Position numbers and translations under genes: made by a program
Source of the DNA: Argentina anserina
Taxonomy: Eukaryota; Streptophyta; Magnoliopsida; Rosales; Rosaceae
DNA: 64,000 nucleotides
Reading direction: 5' to 3'
NCBI RefSeq assembly: GCF_933775445.1
Contig: NW_026089464.1
Coordinates: 62,001-126,000, forward strand
Part shown: positions 1 through 12,584 of the stretch, piece after piece
Position numbering within the stretch: the stretch's first letter is position 1
How the letters are laid out: each line of letters begins with the position of its first letter
Notes under the pieces: model-generated
Told to the model about the DNA's origin: nothing
The model's input: the letters and a program-made list of their open reading frames with translations, nothing else
Databases searched by the model: none

Positions 1-816
1 CATCGTTTGCGTATCTTTACTATTCCAATTGTATATCTTTTCATTTCTCGTTTGAGTATCTTTCTGTAAGGCTTTCTGGTGCGAGTTTATATTGAATTTG
101 AGAGTTTTGCAAGTGTGGGAGTGTGTTTCTTTCAAACTGAGTATCTTTACATCGTTTGCGTATCTTTACTATTCCAATTGTGTATCTTTACATCGTTTGC
201 GTATCTTTACTATTCCAATTGTGTATCTTTTCATTTCTCGTTTAAGTATCTTTCTGTAAGGCTTTCTGATGCGAGTTTCTATTGAATTTGAGAGTTTTGC
301 AAGTGTGGGAGTGTGTTTCTTTCAAACTGAGTATCTTTACATCGTTTGCGTATGTTTACTATTCCAATTGTGTATCTTTACATCGTTTGCGTATCTTTAC
401 TATTCCAATTGTGTATCTTTTCATTTCTCGTTCGAGTATCTTTCTGTACGGCTTCTGATGCGAGTTTCTATTGTATTTGAGAGTTTTGCAAGTGTGGGAG
501 TGTGTTTCTTTCAATCTGAGTATCTTTACATCGTTTGCGTATCTTTACTATTCCAATTGTGTATCTTTTCATTTCTCGTTTGAGTATCTTTCTGTAAGGC
601 TTTCTGATGCGAGTTTCTATTGAATTTGAGATTTTTGCAAGTGTGGGAGTGTGTTTCTTTCAAACTGAGTATCTTTACATCGTTTGCGTATCTTTACTAT
701 TCCAATTGTGTATCTTTTCATTTCTCGTTTGAGTATCTTTCTGTAAGGCTTCTGATGCGAGTTTCTATTGTATTTGAGAGTTTTGCAAGTGTGGAAGTAT
801 GTTTCTTTCAAACTGA

Positions 817-903
817 GTATCTTTACATCGTTTGCGTATCTTTACTATTCCAATTGTGTATCTTTTCATTTCTCGTTTGAGTATCTTTCTGTAAGGCTTC
901 TGA
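817..903 (+). repeat. Internal ~20-bp subrepeats headed by GTATCTTT
   Basis: In the type short monomer GTATCTTT starts at 817, 836, 858 and 881, spaced 19, 22 and 23 bp. The boxes continue as ac-atcgtttgc, ac-tattccaattgt, tc-atttctcgtttga and ct-gtaaggcttctg. The first three intervals look like diverged copies of one ancestral segment of about 20 bp, and the fourth box opens the C module. The 41-bp A module is then a dimer of such segments, which would explain why copy number changes most readily there. Common ancestry of the subrepeats is inferred from shared heads and similar spacing; their tails are too diverged to prove it by eye. Confidence 0.7.
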
Positions 904-964
904 TGCGAGTTTCTATTGTATTTGAGAGTTTTGCAAGTGTGGGAGTGTGTTTCTTTCAAACTGA
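817..964 (+). repeat. Type short monomer, A-B-C, 148 bp
   Basis: A clean example of the commonest unit. Module A is 817-857, B is 858-880 and C is 881-964; the next unit starts at 965 after the conserved end aaactga. C contains, in order, ctgtaaggcttctgatgcga, the anchor tattgtatttgagag, ttttgcaagtgtgggag and tgtttctttcaaactga. The 149-bp version has ggctttctg instead of ggcttctg. In this phase the unit carries four GTATCTTT boxes, one CAATTG, and four CpG sites (atCGttt, tgCGtat, tctCGttt, gatgCGag). The choice of start is a convention: any rotation describes the same array. Confidence 0.95.
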
Positions 965-1112
965 GTATCTTTACATCGTTTGCGTATCTTTACTATTCCA
1001 ATTGTGTATCTTTTCATTTCTCGTTTGAGTATCTTTCTGTAAGGCTTCTGATGCGAGTTTCTATTGAATTTAAGAGTTTTGCAAGTGTGGGAGTGTGTTT
1101 CCTTCAAACTGA

Positions 1113-1301
1113 GTATCTTTACATCGTTTGCGTATGTTTACTATTCCAATTGTGTATCTTTACATCGTTTGCGTATCTTTACTATTCCAATTGTGTATCT
1201 TTTCATTTCTCGTTTGAGTATCTTTCTGTACGGCTTCTGATGCGAGTTTCTATTGTATTTGAGAGTTTTGCAAGTGTGGGAGTGTGTTTCTTTCAAACTG
1301 A
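1113..1301 (+). repeat. Type long monomer, A-A-B-C, 189 bp
   Basis: Example of the second common unit. It has two consecutive 41-bp A modules (1113-1153 and 1154-1194), then B (1195-1217) and C (1218-1301). The first A carries the frequent variant cgtatgttt, and C carries ctgtacggc. The length difference from the short unit is exactly one A module, so the two lengths arise from gain or loss of a complete internal tandem copy. Long units often follow a C with tattgaattt and ttccttc, so module number and C-type variants are partly linked. The 190-bp form has the extra t in ggctttctg. Confidence 0.95.
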
Positions 1302-2679
1302 GTATCTTTACATCGTTTGCGTATCTTTACTATTCCAATTGTGTATCTTTTCATTTCTCGTTTGAGTATCTTTCTGTAAGGCTTCTGATGCGAGTTTCTA
1401 TTGTATTTGAGAGTTTTGCAAGTGTGGGAGTGTGTTTCTTTCAAACTGAGTATCTTTACATCGTTTGCGTATCTTTACTATTCCAATTGTGTATCTTTTC
1501 ATTTCTCGTTTGAGTATCTTTCTGTAAGGCTTCTGATGCGAGTTTCTATTGTATTTGAGAGTTTTGCAAGTGTGGGAGTGTGTTTCTTTCAATCTGAGTA
1601 TCTTTACATCGTTTGCGTATCTTTACTATTCCAATTGTGTATCTTTTCATTTCTCGTTTGAGTATCTTTCTGTAAGGCTTTCTGATGCGAGTTTCTATTG
1701 AATTTGAGAGTTTTGCAAGTGTGGGAGTGTGTTTCTTTCAAACTGAGTATCTTTACATCGTTTGCGTATCTTTACTATTCCAATTGTGTATCTTTTCATT
1801 TCTCGTTTGAGTATCTTTCTGTAAGGCTTCTGATGCGAGTTTCTATTGTATTTGAGAGTTTTGCAAGTGTGGGAGTGTGTTTCTTTCAAACTGAGTATCT
1901 TTACATCGTTTGCGTATCTTTACTATTCCAATTGTGTATCTTTTCATTTCTCGTTTGAATATCTTTCTGTAAGGCTTTCTGATGCGAGTTTCTATTGAGT
2001 TTGAGAGTTTTGCAAGTGTGGGAGTGTGTTTCTTTCAAACTGAGTATCTTTACATCGTTTGCGTATCTTTACTATTCCAATTGTGTATCTTTACATCGTT
2101 TACGTATCTTTAGTATTCCAATTGTGTATCTTTTCATTTCTCGTTTGAGTATCTTTCTGTAAGGCTTTCTGATGCGAGTTTCTATTGAATTTGAGAGTTT
2201 TGCAAGTGTGGGAGTGTGTTTCTTTCAAACTGAGTATCTTTACATCGTTTGCGTATGTTTACTATTCCAATTGTGTATCTTTACATCGTTTGCGTATCTT
2301 TACTATTCCAGTTGTGTATCTTTTCATTTCTCGTTTGAGTATCTTTCTGTAAGGCTTCTGATGCGAGTTTCTATTATATTTGAGAGTTTTGCAAGTGTGG
2401 GAGTGTGTTTCTTTCAAACTGAGTATCTTTACATCGTTTGCGTATCTTTACTATTCCAATTGTTTATCTTTTCATTTCTCGTTTGAGTATCTTTCTGTAA
2501 GGCTTCTGATGCGAGTTTCTATTGTATTTGAGAGTTTTGCAAGTGTGGGAGTGTGTTTCTTTCAATCTGAGTATCTTTACATCGTTTGCGTATCTTTACT
2601 ATTCCAATTGTATATCTTTTCATTTCTCGTTTGAGTATCTTTCTGTAAGGCTTTCTGGTGCGAGTTTATATTGAATTTG

Positions 2680-5600
2680 AGAGTTTTGCAAGTGTGGGAG
2701 TGTGTTTCTTTCAAACTGAGTATCTTTACATCGTTTGCGTATCTTTACTATTCCAATTGTGTATCTTTACATCGTTTGCGTATCTTTACTATTCCAATTG
2801 TGTATCTTTTCATTTCTCGTTTAAGTATCTTTCTGTAAGGCTTTCTGATGCGAGTTTCTATTGAATTTGAGAGTTTTGCAAGTGTGGGAGTGTGTTTCTT
2901 TCAAACTGAGTATCTTTACATCGTTTGCGTATGTTTACTATTCCAATTGTGTATCTTTACATCGTTTGCGTATCTTTACTATTCCAATTGTGTATCTTTT
3001 CATTTCTCGTTTGAGTATCTTTCTGTACGGCTTCTGATGCGAGTTTCTATTGTATTTGAGAGTTTTGCAAGTGTGGGAGTGTGTTTCTTTCAATCTGAGT
3101 ATCTTTACATCGTTTGCGTATCTTTACTATTCCAATTGTGTATCTTTTCATTTCTCGTTTGAGTATCTTTCTGTAAGGCTTAATGATGCGAGTTTCTATT
3201 GAATTTGAGATTTTTGCAAGTGTGGGAGTGTGTTTCTTTCAAACTGAGTATCTTTACATCGTTTGCGTATCTTTACTATTCCAATTGTGTATCTTTTCAT
3301 TTCTCGTTTGAGTATCTTTCTGTAAGGCTTCTGATGCGAGTTTCTATTGTATTTGAGAGTTTTGCAAGTGTGGAAGTATGTTTCTTTCAAACTGAGTATC
3401 TTTACATCGTTTGCGTATCTTTACTATTCCAATTGTGTATCTTTTCATTTCTCGTTTGAGTATCTTTCTGTAAGGCTTCTGATGCGAGTTTCTATTGTAT
3501 TTGAGAGTTTTGCAAGTGTGGGAGTGTGTTTCTTTCAAACTGAGTATCTTTACATCGTTTGCGTATCTTTACTATTCCAATTGTGTATCTTTTCATTTCT
3601 CGTTTGAGTATCTTTCTGTAAGGCTTCTGATGCGAGTTTCTATTGAATTTAAGAGTTTTGCAAGTGTGGGAGTGTGTTTCCTTCAAACTGAGTATCTTTA
3701 CATCGTTTGCGTATGTTTACTATTCCAATTGTGTATCTTTACATCGTTTGCGTATCTTTACTATTCCAATTGTGTATCTTTTCATTTCTCGTTTGAGTAT
3801 CTTTCTGTACGGCTTCTGATGCGAGTTTCTATTGTATTTGAGAGTTTTGCAAGTGTGGGAGTGTGTTTCTTTCAATCTGAGTATCTTTACATCGTTTGCG
3901 TATCTTTACTATTCCAATTGTGTATCTTTTCATTTCTCGTTTGAGTATCTTTCTGTAAGGCTTTCTGATGCGAGTTTCTATTGAATTTGAGAGTTTTGCA
4001 AGTGTGGGAGTGTGTTTCTTTCAAACTGAGTATCTTTACATCGTTTGCGTATCTTTACTATTCCAATTGTGTATCTTTACATCGTTTGCGTATCTTTACT
4101 ATTCCAATTGTGTATCTTTTCATTTCTCGTTTGAGTATCTTTCTGTAAGGCTTTCTGATGCGAGTTTCTATTGAATTTGAGAGTTTTGCAAGTGTGGGAG
4201 TGTGTTTCCTTCAAACTGAGTATCTTTACATCGTTTGCGTATGTTTACTATTCCAATTGTGTATCTTTACATCGTTTGCGTATCTTTACTATTCCAATTG
4301 TGTATCTTTTCATTTCTCGTTTGAGTATCTTTCTGTAAGGCTTCTGATGCGAGTTTCGTATTTGAGAGTTTTGCAAGTGTGGGAGTGTGTTTCTTTCAAA
4401 CTGAGTATCTTTACATCGTTTGCGTATCTTTACTATTCCAATTGTGTATCTTTTCATTTCTTGTTTGAGTATCTTTCTGTAAGGCTTTCTGATGCGAGTT
4501 TCTATTGTATTTGAGAGTTTTGCAAGTGTGGGAGTGTGTTTCTTTCAAACTGAGTATCTTTACATCGTTTGCGTATCTTTACTATTCCAATTGTGTATCT
4601 TTTCATTTCTCGTTTGAGTATCTTTCTGTAAGGCTTCTGATGCGAGTTTCTATTGTATTTGAGAGTTTTGCAAGTGTGGGAGTGTGTTTCTTTCAAACTG
4701 AGTATCTTTACATCGTTTGCGTATCTTTACTATTCCAATTGTGTATCTTTACATCGTTTGCGTATCTTTACTATTCCAATTGTGTATTTTTTCATTTCTC
4801 GTTTGAGTATCTTTCTGTACGGCTTCTGATGCGAGTTTCTATTGTATTTGAGAGTTTTGCAAGTGTGGGAGTGTGTTTCTTTCAAACTGAGTATCTTTAC
4901 ATCGTTTGCGTATCTTTACTATTCCAATTGTGTATCTTTTCATTTCTCGTTTGAGTATCTTTCTGTAAGGCTTCTGATGCGAGTTTCTATTGTATTTGAG
5001 AGTTTTGCAAGTGTGGGAGTGTGTTTCTTTCAAACTGAGTATCTTTACATCGTTTGCGTATCTTTACTATTCCAATTGTGTATCTTTACATCGTTTGCGT
5101 ATCTTTACTATTCCAATTGTGTATCTTTTCATTTCTCGTTTAAGTATCTTTCTGTAAGGCTTTCTGATGCGAGTTTCTATTGAATTTGAGAGTTTTGCAA
5201 GTGTGGGAGTGTGTTTCTTTCAAACTGAGTATCTTTACATCGTTTGCGTATGTTTACTATTCCAATTGTGTATCTTTACATCGTTTGCGTATCTTTACTA
5301 TTCCAATTGTGTATCTTTTCATTTCTCGTTTGAGTATCTTTCTGTACGGCTTCTGATGCGAGTTTCTATTGTATTTGAGAGTTTTGCAAGTGTGGGAGTG
5401 TGTTTCTTTCAAACTGAGTATCTTTACATCGTTTGCGTATCTTTACTATTCCAATTGTGTATCTTTTCATTTCTCGTTTGAGTATCTTTCTGTAAGGCTT
5501 TCTGATGCGAGTTTCTATTGAATTTGAGATTTTTGCAAGTGTGGGAGTGTGTTTCTTTCAAACTGAGTATCTTTACATCGTTTGCGTATCTTTACTATTC

Positions 5601-7399
5601 CAATTGTGTATCTTTTCATTTCTCGTTTGAGTATCTTTCTGTAAGGCTTCTGATGCGAGTTTCTATTGTATTTGAGAGTTTTGCAAGTGTGGAAGTATGT
5701 TTCTTTCAAACTGAGTATCTTTACATCGTTTGCGTATCTTTACTATTCCAATTGTGTATCTTTTCATTTCTCGTTTGAGTATCTTTCTGTAAGGCTTCTG
5801 ATGCGAGTTTCTATTGTATTTGAGAGTTTTGCAAGTGTGGGAGTGTGTTTCTTTCAAACTGAGTATCTTTACATCGTTTGCGTATCTTTACTATTCCAAT
5901 TGTGTATCTTTTCATTTCTCGTTTGAGTATCTTTCTGTAAGGCTTCTGATGCGAGTTTCTATTGAATTTAAGAGTTTTGCAAGTGTGGGAGTGTGTTTCC
6001 TTCAAACTGAGTATCTTTACATCGTTTGCGTATGTTTACTATTCCAATTGTGTATCTTTACATCGTTTGCGTATCTTTACTATTCCAATTGTGTATCTTT
6101 TCATTTCTCGTTTGAGTATCTTTCTGTACGGCTTCTGATGCGAGTTTCTATTGTATTTGAGAGTTTTGCAAGTGTGGGAGTGTGTTTCTTTCAATCTGAG
6201 TATCTTTACATCGTTTGCGTATCTTTACTATTCCAATTGTGTATCTTTTCATTTCTCGTTTGAGTATCTTTCTGTAAGGCTTTCTGATGCGAGTTTCTAT
6301 TGAATTTGAGAGTTTTGCAAGTGTGGGAGTGTGTTTCTTTCAAACTGAGTATCTTTACATCGTTTGCGTATCTTTACTATTCCAATTGTGTATCTTTACA
6401 TCGTTTGCGTATCTTTACTATTCCAATTGTGTATCTTTTCATTTCTCGTTTGAGTATCTTTCTGTAAGGCTTTCTGATGCGAGTTTCTATTGAATTTGAG
6501 AGTTTTGCAAGTGTGGGAGTGTGTTTCCTTCAAACTGAGTATCTTTACATCGTTTGCGTATGTTTACTATTCCAATTGTGTATCTTTACATCGTTTGCGT
6601 ATCTTTACTATTCCAATTGTGTATCTTTTCATTTCTCGTTTGAGTATCTTTCTGTAAGGCTTCTGATGCGAGTTTCGTATTTGAGAGTTTTGCAAGTGTG
6701 GGAGTGTGTTTCTTTCAAACTGAGTATCTTTACATCGTTTGCGTATCTTTACTATTCCAATTGTGTATCTTTTCATTTCTTGTTTGAGTATCTTTCTGTA
6801 AGGCTTTCTGATGCGAGTTTCTATTGTATTTGAGAGTTTTGCAAGTGTGGGAGTGTGTTTCTTTCAAACTGAGTATCTTTACATCGTTTGCGTATCTTTA
6901 CTATTCCAATTGTGTATCTTTTCATTTCTCGTTTGAGTATCTTTCTGTAAGGCTTCTGATGCGAGTTTCTATTGTATTTGAGAGTTTTGCAAGTGTGGGA
7001 GTGTGTTTCTTTCAAACTGAGTATCTTTACATCGTTTGCGTATCTTTACTATTCCAATTGTGTATCTTTACATCGTTTGCGTATCTTTACTATTCCAATT
7101 GTGTATTTTTTCATTTCTCGTTTGAGTATCTTTCTGTACGGCTTCTGATGCGAGTTTCTATTGTATTTGAGAGTTTTGCAAGTGTGGGAGTGTGTTTCTT
7201 TCAAACTGAGTATCTTTACATCGTTTGCGTATCTTTACTATTCCAATTGTGTATCTTTTCATTTCTCGTTTGAGTATCTTTCTGTAAGGCTTCTGATGCG
7301 AGTTTCTATTGTATTTGAGAGTTTTGCAAGTGTGGGAGTGTGTTTCTTTCAAACTGAGTATCTTTACATCGTTTGCGTATCTTTACTATTCCAATTGTG
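2680..7399 (+). repeat. 2,319-bp HOR (14 monomers), two tandem copies
   Basis: About 2680-5080 matches 4999-7399. Unit lengths from anchor 2861 are 189,149,148,148,148,189,149,190,189,145,148,189,148,190. Shared markers include gagatttttgc (about 3209/5528), gtggaagtatg (3370/5689), gaatttaag (3649/5968), the 4-bp deletion (4357/6676) and tgtatttttt (4785/7104). Ends are approximate to about 50 bp. Confidence 0.85.
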
Positions 7400-7696
7400 T
7401 ATCTTTTCATTTCTCGTTTGAATATCTTTCTGTAAGGCTTTCTGATGCGAGTTTCTATTGAGTTTGAGAGTTTTGCAAGTGTGGGAGTGTGTTTCTTTCA
7501 AACTGAGTATCTTTACATCGTTTGCGTATCTTTACTATTCCAATTGTGTATCTTTACATCGTTTACGTATCTTTAGTATTCCAATTGTGTATCTTTTCAT
7601 TTCTCGTTTGAGTATTTTTCTGTAAGGCTTTCTGATGCGAGTTTCTATTGAATTTGAGAGTTTTGCAAGTGTGGGAGTGTGTTTCTTTCAAACTGA

Positions 7697-7926
7697 GTAT
7701 CTTTACATCGTTTGCGTATCTTTACTATTCCAATTGTGTATCTTTACATCGTTTGCGTATCTTTACTATTCCAATTGTGTATCTTTACATCGTTTGCGTA
7801 TCTTTACTATTCCAATTGTGTATTTTTTCATTTCTCGTTTGAGTATCTTTCTGTACGGCTTCTGATGCGAGTTTCTATTGAATTTGAGAGTTTTGCAAGT
7901 GTGGGAGTGTGTTTCTTTCAAACTGA
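7697..7926 (+). repeat. Triple-A monomer (230 bp), left-hand copy
   Basis: Three successive 41-bp A modules fill 7697-7819, followed by B with the gtattttttc variant from 7820 and a C with ctgtacggc. It is the only triple-A unit I found left of 45 kb. The three A modules read the same by eye, which suggests a recent slippage or unequal-crossover gain. The tgtatttttt and gtacggc markers place it in the left subfamily, so it probably arose independently of the triple-A units on the right. Confidence 0.9.
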
Positions 7927-9353
7927 GTATCTTTACATCGTTTGCGTATGTTTACTATTCCAATTGTGTATCTTTACATCGTTTGCGTATCTTTACTATT
8001 CCAATTGTGTATTTTTTCATTTCTCGTTTGAGTATCTTTCTGTACGGCTTCTGATGCGAGTTTCTATTGTATTTGAGAGTTTTGCAAGTGTGGGAGTGTG
8101 TTTCTTTCAAACTGAGTATCTTTACATCGTTTGCGTATCTTTACTATTCCAATTGTGTATCTTTTCATTTCTTGTTTGAGTATCTTTCTGTAAGGCTTTC
8201 TGATGCGAGTTTCTATTGTATTTGAGAGTTTTGCAAGTGTGGGAGTGTGTTTCTTTCAAACTGAGTATCTTTACATCGTTTGCGTATCTTTACTATTCCA
8301 ATTGTGTATCTTTTCATTTCTCGTTTGAGTATCTTTCTGTAAGGCTTCTGATGCGAGTTTCTATTGTATTTGAGAGTTTTGCAAGTGTGGGAGTGTGTTT
8401 CTTTCAAACTGAGTATCTTTACATCGTTTGCGTATCTTTACTATTCCAATTGTGTATCTTTACATCGTTTGCGTATCTTTACTATTCCAATTGTGTATTT
8501 TTTCATTTCTCGTTTGAGTATCTTTCTGTACGGCTTCTGATGCGAGTTTCTATTGTATTTGAGAGTTTTGCAAGTGTGGGAGTGTGTTTCTTTCAAACTG
8601 AGTATCTTTACATCGTTTGCGTATCTTTACTATTCCAATTGTGTATCTTTTCATTTCTCGTTTGAGTATCTTTCTGTAAGGCTTCTGATGCAAGTTTCTA
8701 TTGTATTTGAGAGTTTTGCAAGTGTGGGAGTGTGTTTCTTTCAAACTGAATATCTTTACATCGTTTGCGTATCTTTACTATTCCAATTGTGTATCTTTTC
8801 ATTTCTCGTTTGAGTATCTTTCTGTAAGGCTTCTGATTCGAGTTTCTATTGTATTTGAGAGTTTTGCAAGTGTGGGAGTGTGTTTCTTTCAATCTGAGTA
8901 TCTTTACATCGTTTGCGTATCTTTACTATTCCAATTGTGTATCTTTTCATTTCTCGTTTGAGTATCTTTCTGTAAGGCTTTTGATGCGAGTTTCTATTGT
9001 ATTTGAGAGTTTTGCAAGTGTGGGAGTGTGTTTCTTTCAAACTGAGTATCTTTACATCGTTTGCGTATCTTTACTATTCCAATTGTGTATCTTTACATCG
9101 TTTGCGTATCTTTACTATTCCAATTGTGTATCTTTTCATTTCTCGTTTAAGTATCTTTCTGTAAGGCTTCTGATGCGAGTTTCTATTGTATTTGAGAGTT
9201 TTGCAAGTGTGGGAGTGTGTTTCTTTCAATCTGAGTATCTTTACATCGTTTGCGTATCTTTACTATTCCAATTGTGTATCTTTTCATTTCTCGTTTGAGT
9301 ATCTTTCTGTAAGGCTTTCTGATGCGAGTTTCTATTGAATTTGAGAGTTTTGC

Positions 9354-12300
9354 AAGTGTGGGAGTGTGTTTCCTTCAAACTGAGTATCTTTACATCGTTT
9401 GCGTATGTTTACTATTCCAATTGTGTATCTTTACATCGTTTGCGTATCTTTACTATTCCAATTTTGTATCTTTTCATTTCTCGTTTGAGTATCTTTCTGT
9501 AAGGCTTCTGATGCGAGTTTCGTATTTGAGAGTTTTGCAAGTGTGGGAGTGTGTTTCTTTCAAACTGAGTATCTTTACATCGTTTGCGTATCTTTACTAT
9601 TCCAATTGTGTATCTTTTCATTTCTTGTTTGAGTATCTTTCTGTAAGGCTTTCTGATGCGAGTTTCTATTGTATTTGAGAGTTTTGCAAGTGTGGGAGTG
9701 TGTTTCTTTCAAACTGAGTATCTTTACATCGTTTGCGTATCTTTACTATTCCAATTGTGTATCTTTTCATTTCTCGTTTGAGTATCTTTCTGTAAGGCTT
9801 CTGATGCGAGTTTCTATTGTATTTGAGAGTTTTGCAAGTGTGGGAGTGTGTTTCTTTCAAACTGAGTATCTTTACATCGTTTGCGTATCTTTACTATTCC
9901 AATTGTGTATCTTTACATCGTTTGCGTATCTTTACTATTCCAATTGTGTATTTTTTCATTTCTCGTTTGAGTATCTTTCTGTACGGCTTCTGATGCGAGT
10001 TTCTATTGTATTTGAGAGTTTTGCAAGTGTGGGAGTGTGTTTCTTTCAAACTGAGTATCTTTACATCGTTTGCGTATCTTTACTATTCCAATTGTGTATC
10101 TTTTCATTTCTCGTTTGAGTATCTTTCTGTAAGGCTTTTGATGCGAGTTTCTATTGTATTTGAGAGTTTTGCAAGTGTGGGAGTGTGTTTCTTTCAAACT
10201 GAGTATCTTTACATCGTTTGCGTATCTTTACTATTCCAATTGTGTATCTTTACATCGTTTGCGTATCTTTACTATTCCAATTGTGTATCTTTTCATTTCT
10301 CGTTTAAGTATCTTTCTGTAAGGCTTTCTGATGCGAGTTTCTATTGAATTTGAGAGTTTTGCAAGTGTGGGAGTGTGTTTCTTTCAAACTGAGTATCTTT
10401 ACATCGTTTGCGTATGTTTACTATTCCAATTGTGTATCTTTACATCGTTTGCGTATCTTTACTATTCCAATTGTGTATCTTTTCATTTCTCGTTTGAGTA
10501 TCTTTCTGTACGGCTTCTGATGCGAGTTTCTATTGTATTTGAGAGTTTTGCAAGTGTGGGAGTGTGTTTCTTTCAATCTGAGTATCTTTACATCGTTTGC
10601 GTATCTTTACTATTCCAATTGTGTATCTTTTCATTTCTCGTTTGAGTATCTTTCTGTAAGGCTTTCTGATGCGAGTTTCTATTGAATTTGAGAGTTTTGC
10701 AAGTGTGGGAGTGTGTTTCTTTCAAACTGAGTATCTTTACATCGTTTGCGTATCTTTACTATTCCAATTGTGTATCTTTTCATTTCTCGTTTGAGTATCT
10801 TTCTGTAAGGCTTCTGATGCGAGTTTCTATTCTATTTGAGAGTTTTGCAAGTGTGGAAGTGTGTTTCTTTCAAACAGAGTATCTTTACATCGTTTGCGTA
10901 TCTTTACTATTCCAATTGTGTATCTTTTCATTTCTCGTTTGAGTATCTTTCTGTAAGGCTTCTGATGCGAGTTTCTATTGTATTTGAGAGTTTTGCAAGT
11001 GTGGGAGTGTGTTTCTTTCAAACTGAGTATCTTTACATCGTTTGCGTATCTTTACTATTCCAATTGTGTATCTTTTCATTTCTCGTTTGAGTATCTTTCT
11101 GTAAGGCTTCTGATGCGAGTTTCTATTGAATTTAAGAGTTTTGCAAGTGTGGGAGTGTGTTTCCTTCAAACTGAGTATCTTTACATCGTTTGCGTATGTT
11201 TACTATTCCAATTGTGTATCTTTACATCGTTTGCGTATCTTTACTATTCCAATTGTGTATCTTTTCATTTCTCGTTTGAGTATCTTTCTGTACGGCTTCT
11301 GATGCGAGTTTCTATTGTATTTGAGAGTTTTGCAAGTGTGGGAGTGTGTTTCTTTCAATCTGAGTATCTTTACATCGTTTGCGTATCTTTACTATTCCAA
11401 TTGTGTATCTTTTCATTTCTCGTTTGAGTATCTTTCTGTAAGGCTTTCTGATGCGAGTTTCTATTGAATTTGAGAGTTTTGCAAGTGTGGGAGTGTGTTT
11501 CTTTCAAACTGAGTATCTTTACATCGTTTGCGTATCTTTACTATTCCAATTGTGTATCTTTACATCGTTTGCGTATCTTTACTATTCCAATTGTGTATCT
11601 TTTCATTTCTCGTTTGAGTATCTTTCTGTAAGGCTTTCTGATGCGAGTTTCTATTGAATTTGAGAGTTTTGCAAGTGTGGGAGTGTGTTTCCTTCAAACT
11701 GAGTATCTTTACATCGTTTGCGTATGTTTACTATTCCAATTGTGTATCTTTACATCGTTTGCGTATCTTTACTATTCCAATTGTGTATCTTTTCATTTCT
11801 CGTTTGAGTATCTTTCTGTAAGGCTTCTGATGCGAGTTTCGTATTTGAGAGTTTTGCAAGTGTGGGAGTGTGTTTCTTTCAAACTGAGTATCTTTACATC
11901 GTTTGCGTATCTTTACTATTCCAATTGTGTATCTTTTCATTTCTTGTTTGAGTATCTTTCTGTAAGGCTTTCTGATGCGAGTTTCTATTGTATTTGAGAG
12001 TTTTGCAAGTGTGGGAGTGTGTTTCTTTCAAACTGAGTATCTTTACATCGTTTGCGTATCTTTACTATTCCAATTGTGTATCTTTTCATTTCTCGTTTGA
12101 GTATCTTTCTGTAAGGCTTCTGATGCGAGTTTCTATTGTATTTGAGAGTTTTGCAAGTGTGGGAGTGTGTTTCTTTCAAACTGAGTATCTTTACATCGTT
12201 TGCGTATCTTTACTATTCCAATTGTGTATCTTTACATCGTTTGCGTATCTTTACTATTCCAATTGTGTATTTTTTCATTTCTCGTTTGAGTATCTTTCTG

Positions 12301-12584
12301 TACGGCTTCTGATGCGAGTTTCTATTGTATTTGAGAGTTTTGCAAGTGTGGGAGTGTGTTTCTTTCAAACTGAGTATCTTTACATCGTTTGCGTATGTTT
12401 ACTATTCCAATTGTGTATCTTTTCATTTCTCGTTTGAGTATCTTTCTGTAAGGCTTCTGATGCGAGTTTCTATTGTATTTGAGAGTTTTGCAAGTGTGGG
12501 AGTGTGTTTCTTTCAAACTGAGTATCTTTACATCGTTTGCGTATCTTTACTATTCCAATTGTGTATCTTTTCATTTCTCGTTTG
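9354..12584 (+). repeat. Distant copy of the 4.2-7.4 kb block (offset 5,164 bp)
   Basis: Roughly 4190-7420 and 9354-12584 have the same order of monomer lengths over 31 units of offset, including the 4-bp deletion (4357/9521 and 6676/11840) and gaatttaag (5968/11132). Scattered differences exist: caaactg versus caatctg near 5412/10576, gtggaagtatg versus gtggaagtgtg, and loss of the gagattttt marker. The 7.4-9.3 kb stretch between them has a different monomer order, including the left triple-A unit. Confidence 0.75.

Larger units (their letters stand above)
1..3869 (+). repeat. 2,579-bp HOR (16 monomers), copies 1 and 2
   Basis: Positions 1-1290 match 2580-3869. Unit lengths from the first C anchor (92) are 190,189,149,148,148,148,189,148,148,149,148,149,190,189,148,149. 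Both copies share the private variants ttgtatatc, ctggtgcgag and gtttatattg. Differences seen are ttcgag versus ttgag near 432/3011, ttc versus taa at about 604/3183, and caaactg versus caatctg at about 1288/3867, where the match ends. The second copy therefore switches to another HOR type midway. Confidence 0.85.

Noticed and set aside
871..880. Hairpin ctcgtttgag as a terminator or cruciform signal
   Set aside because: The stem is only 3 bp with a 4-base loop and is lost in the common tcttgtttg variant, so it has no support as a structural element.
765..959. Recurrent 64-codon minus-strand frame (one per many monomers) as a small basic-protein family
   Set aside because: It is the complement of the same repeat and appears wherever a 148-bp unit keeps the usual stops; it vanishes with long units. 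High K/R content follows from the A-rich strand.
817..964. CENP-B box or known centromere-protein site
   Set aside because: The monomer has no match to the TTCG...CGGG core (no CGGG in the typical unit). Centromere identity can neither be claimed nor excluded from sequence.
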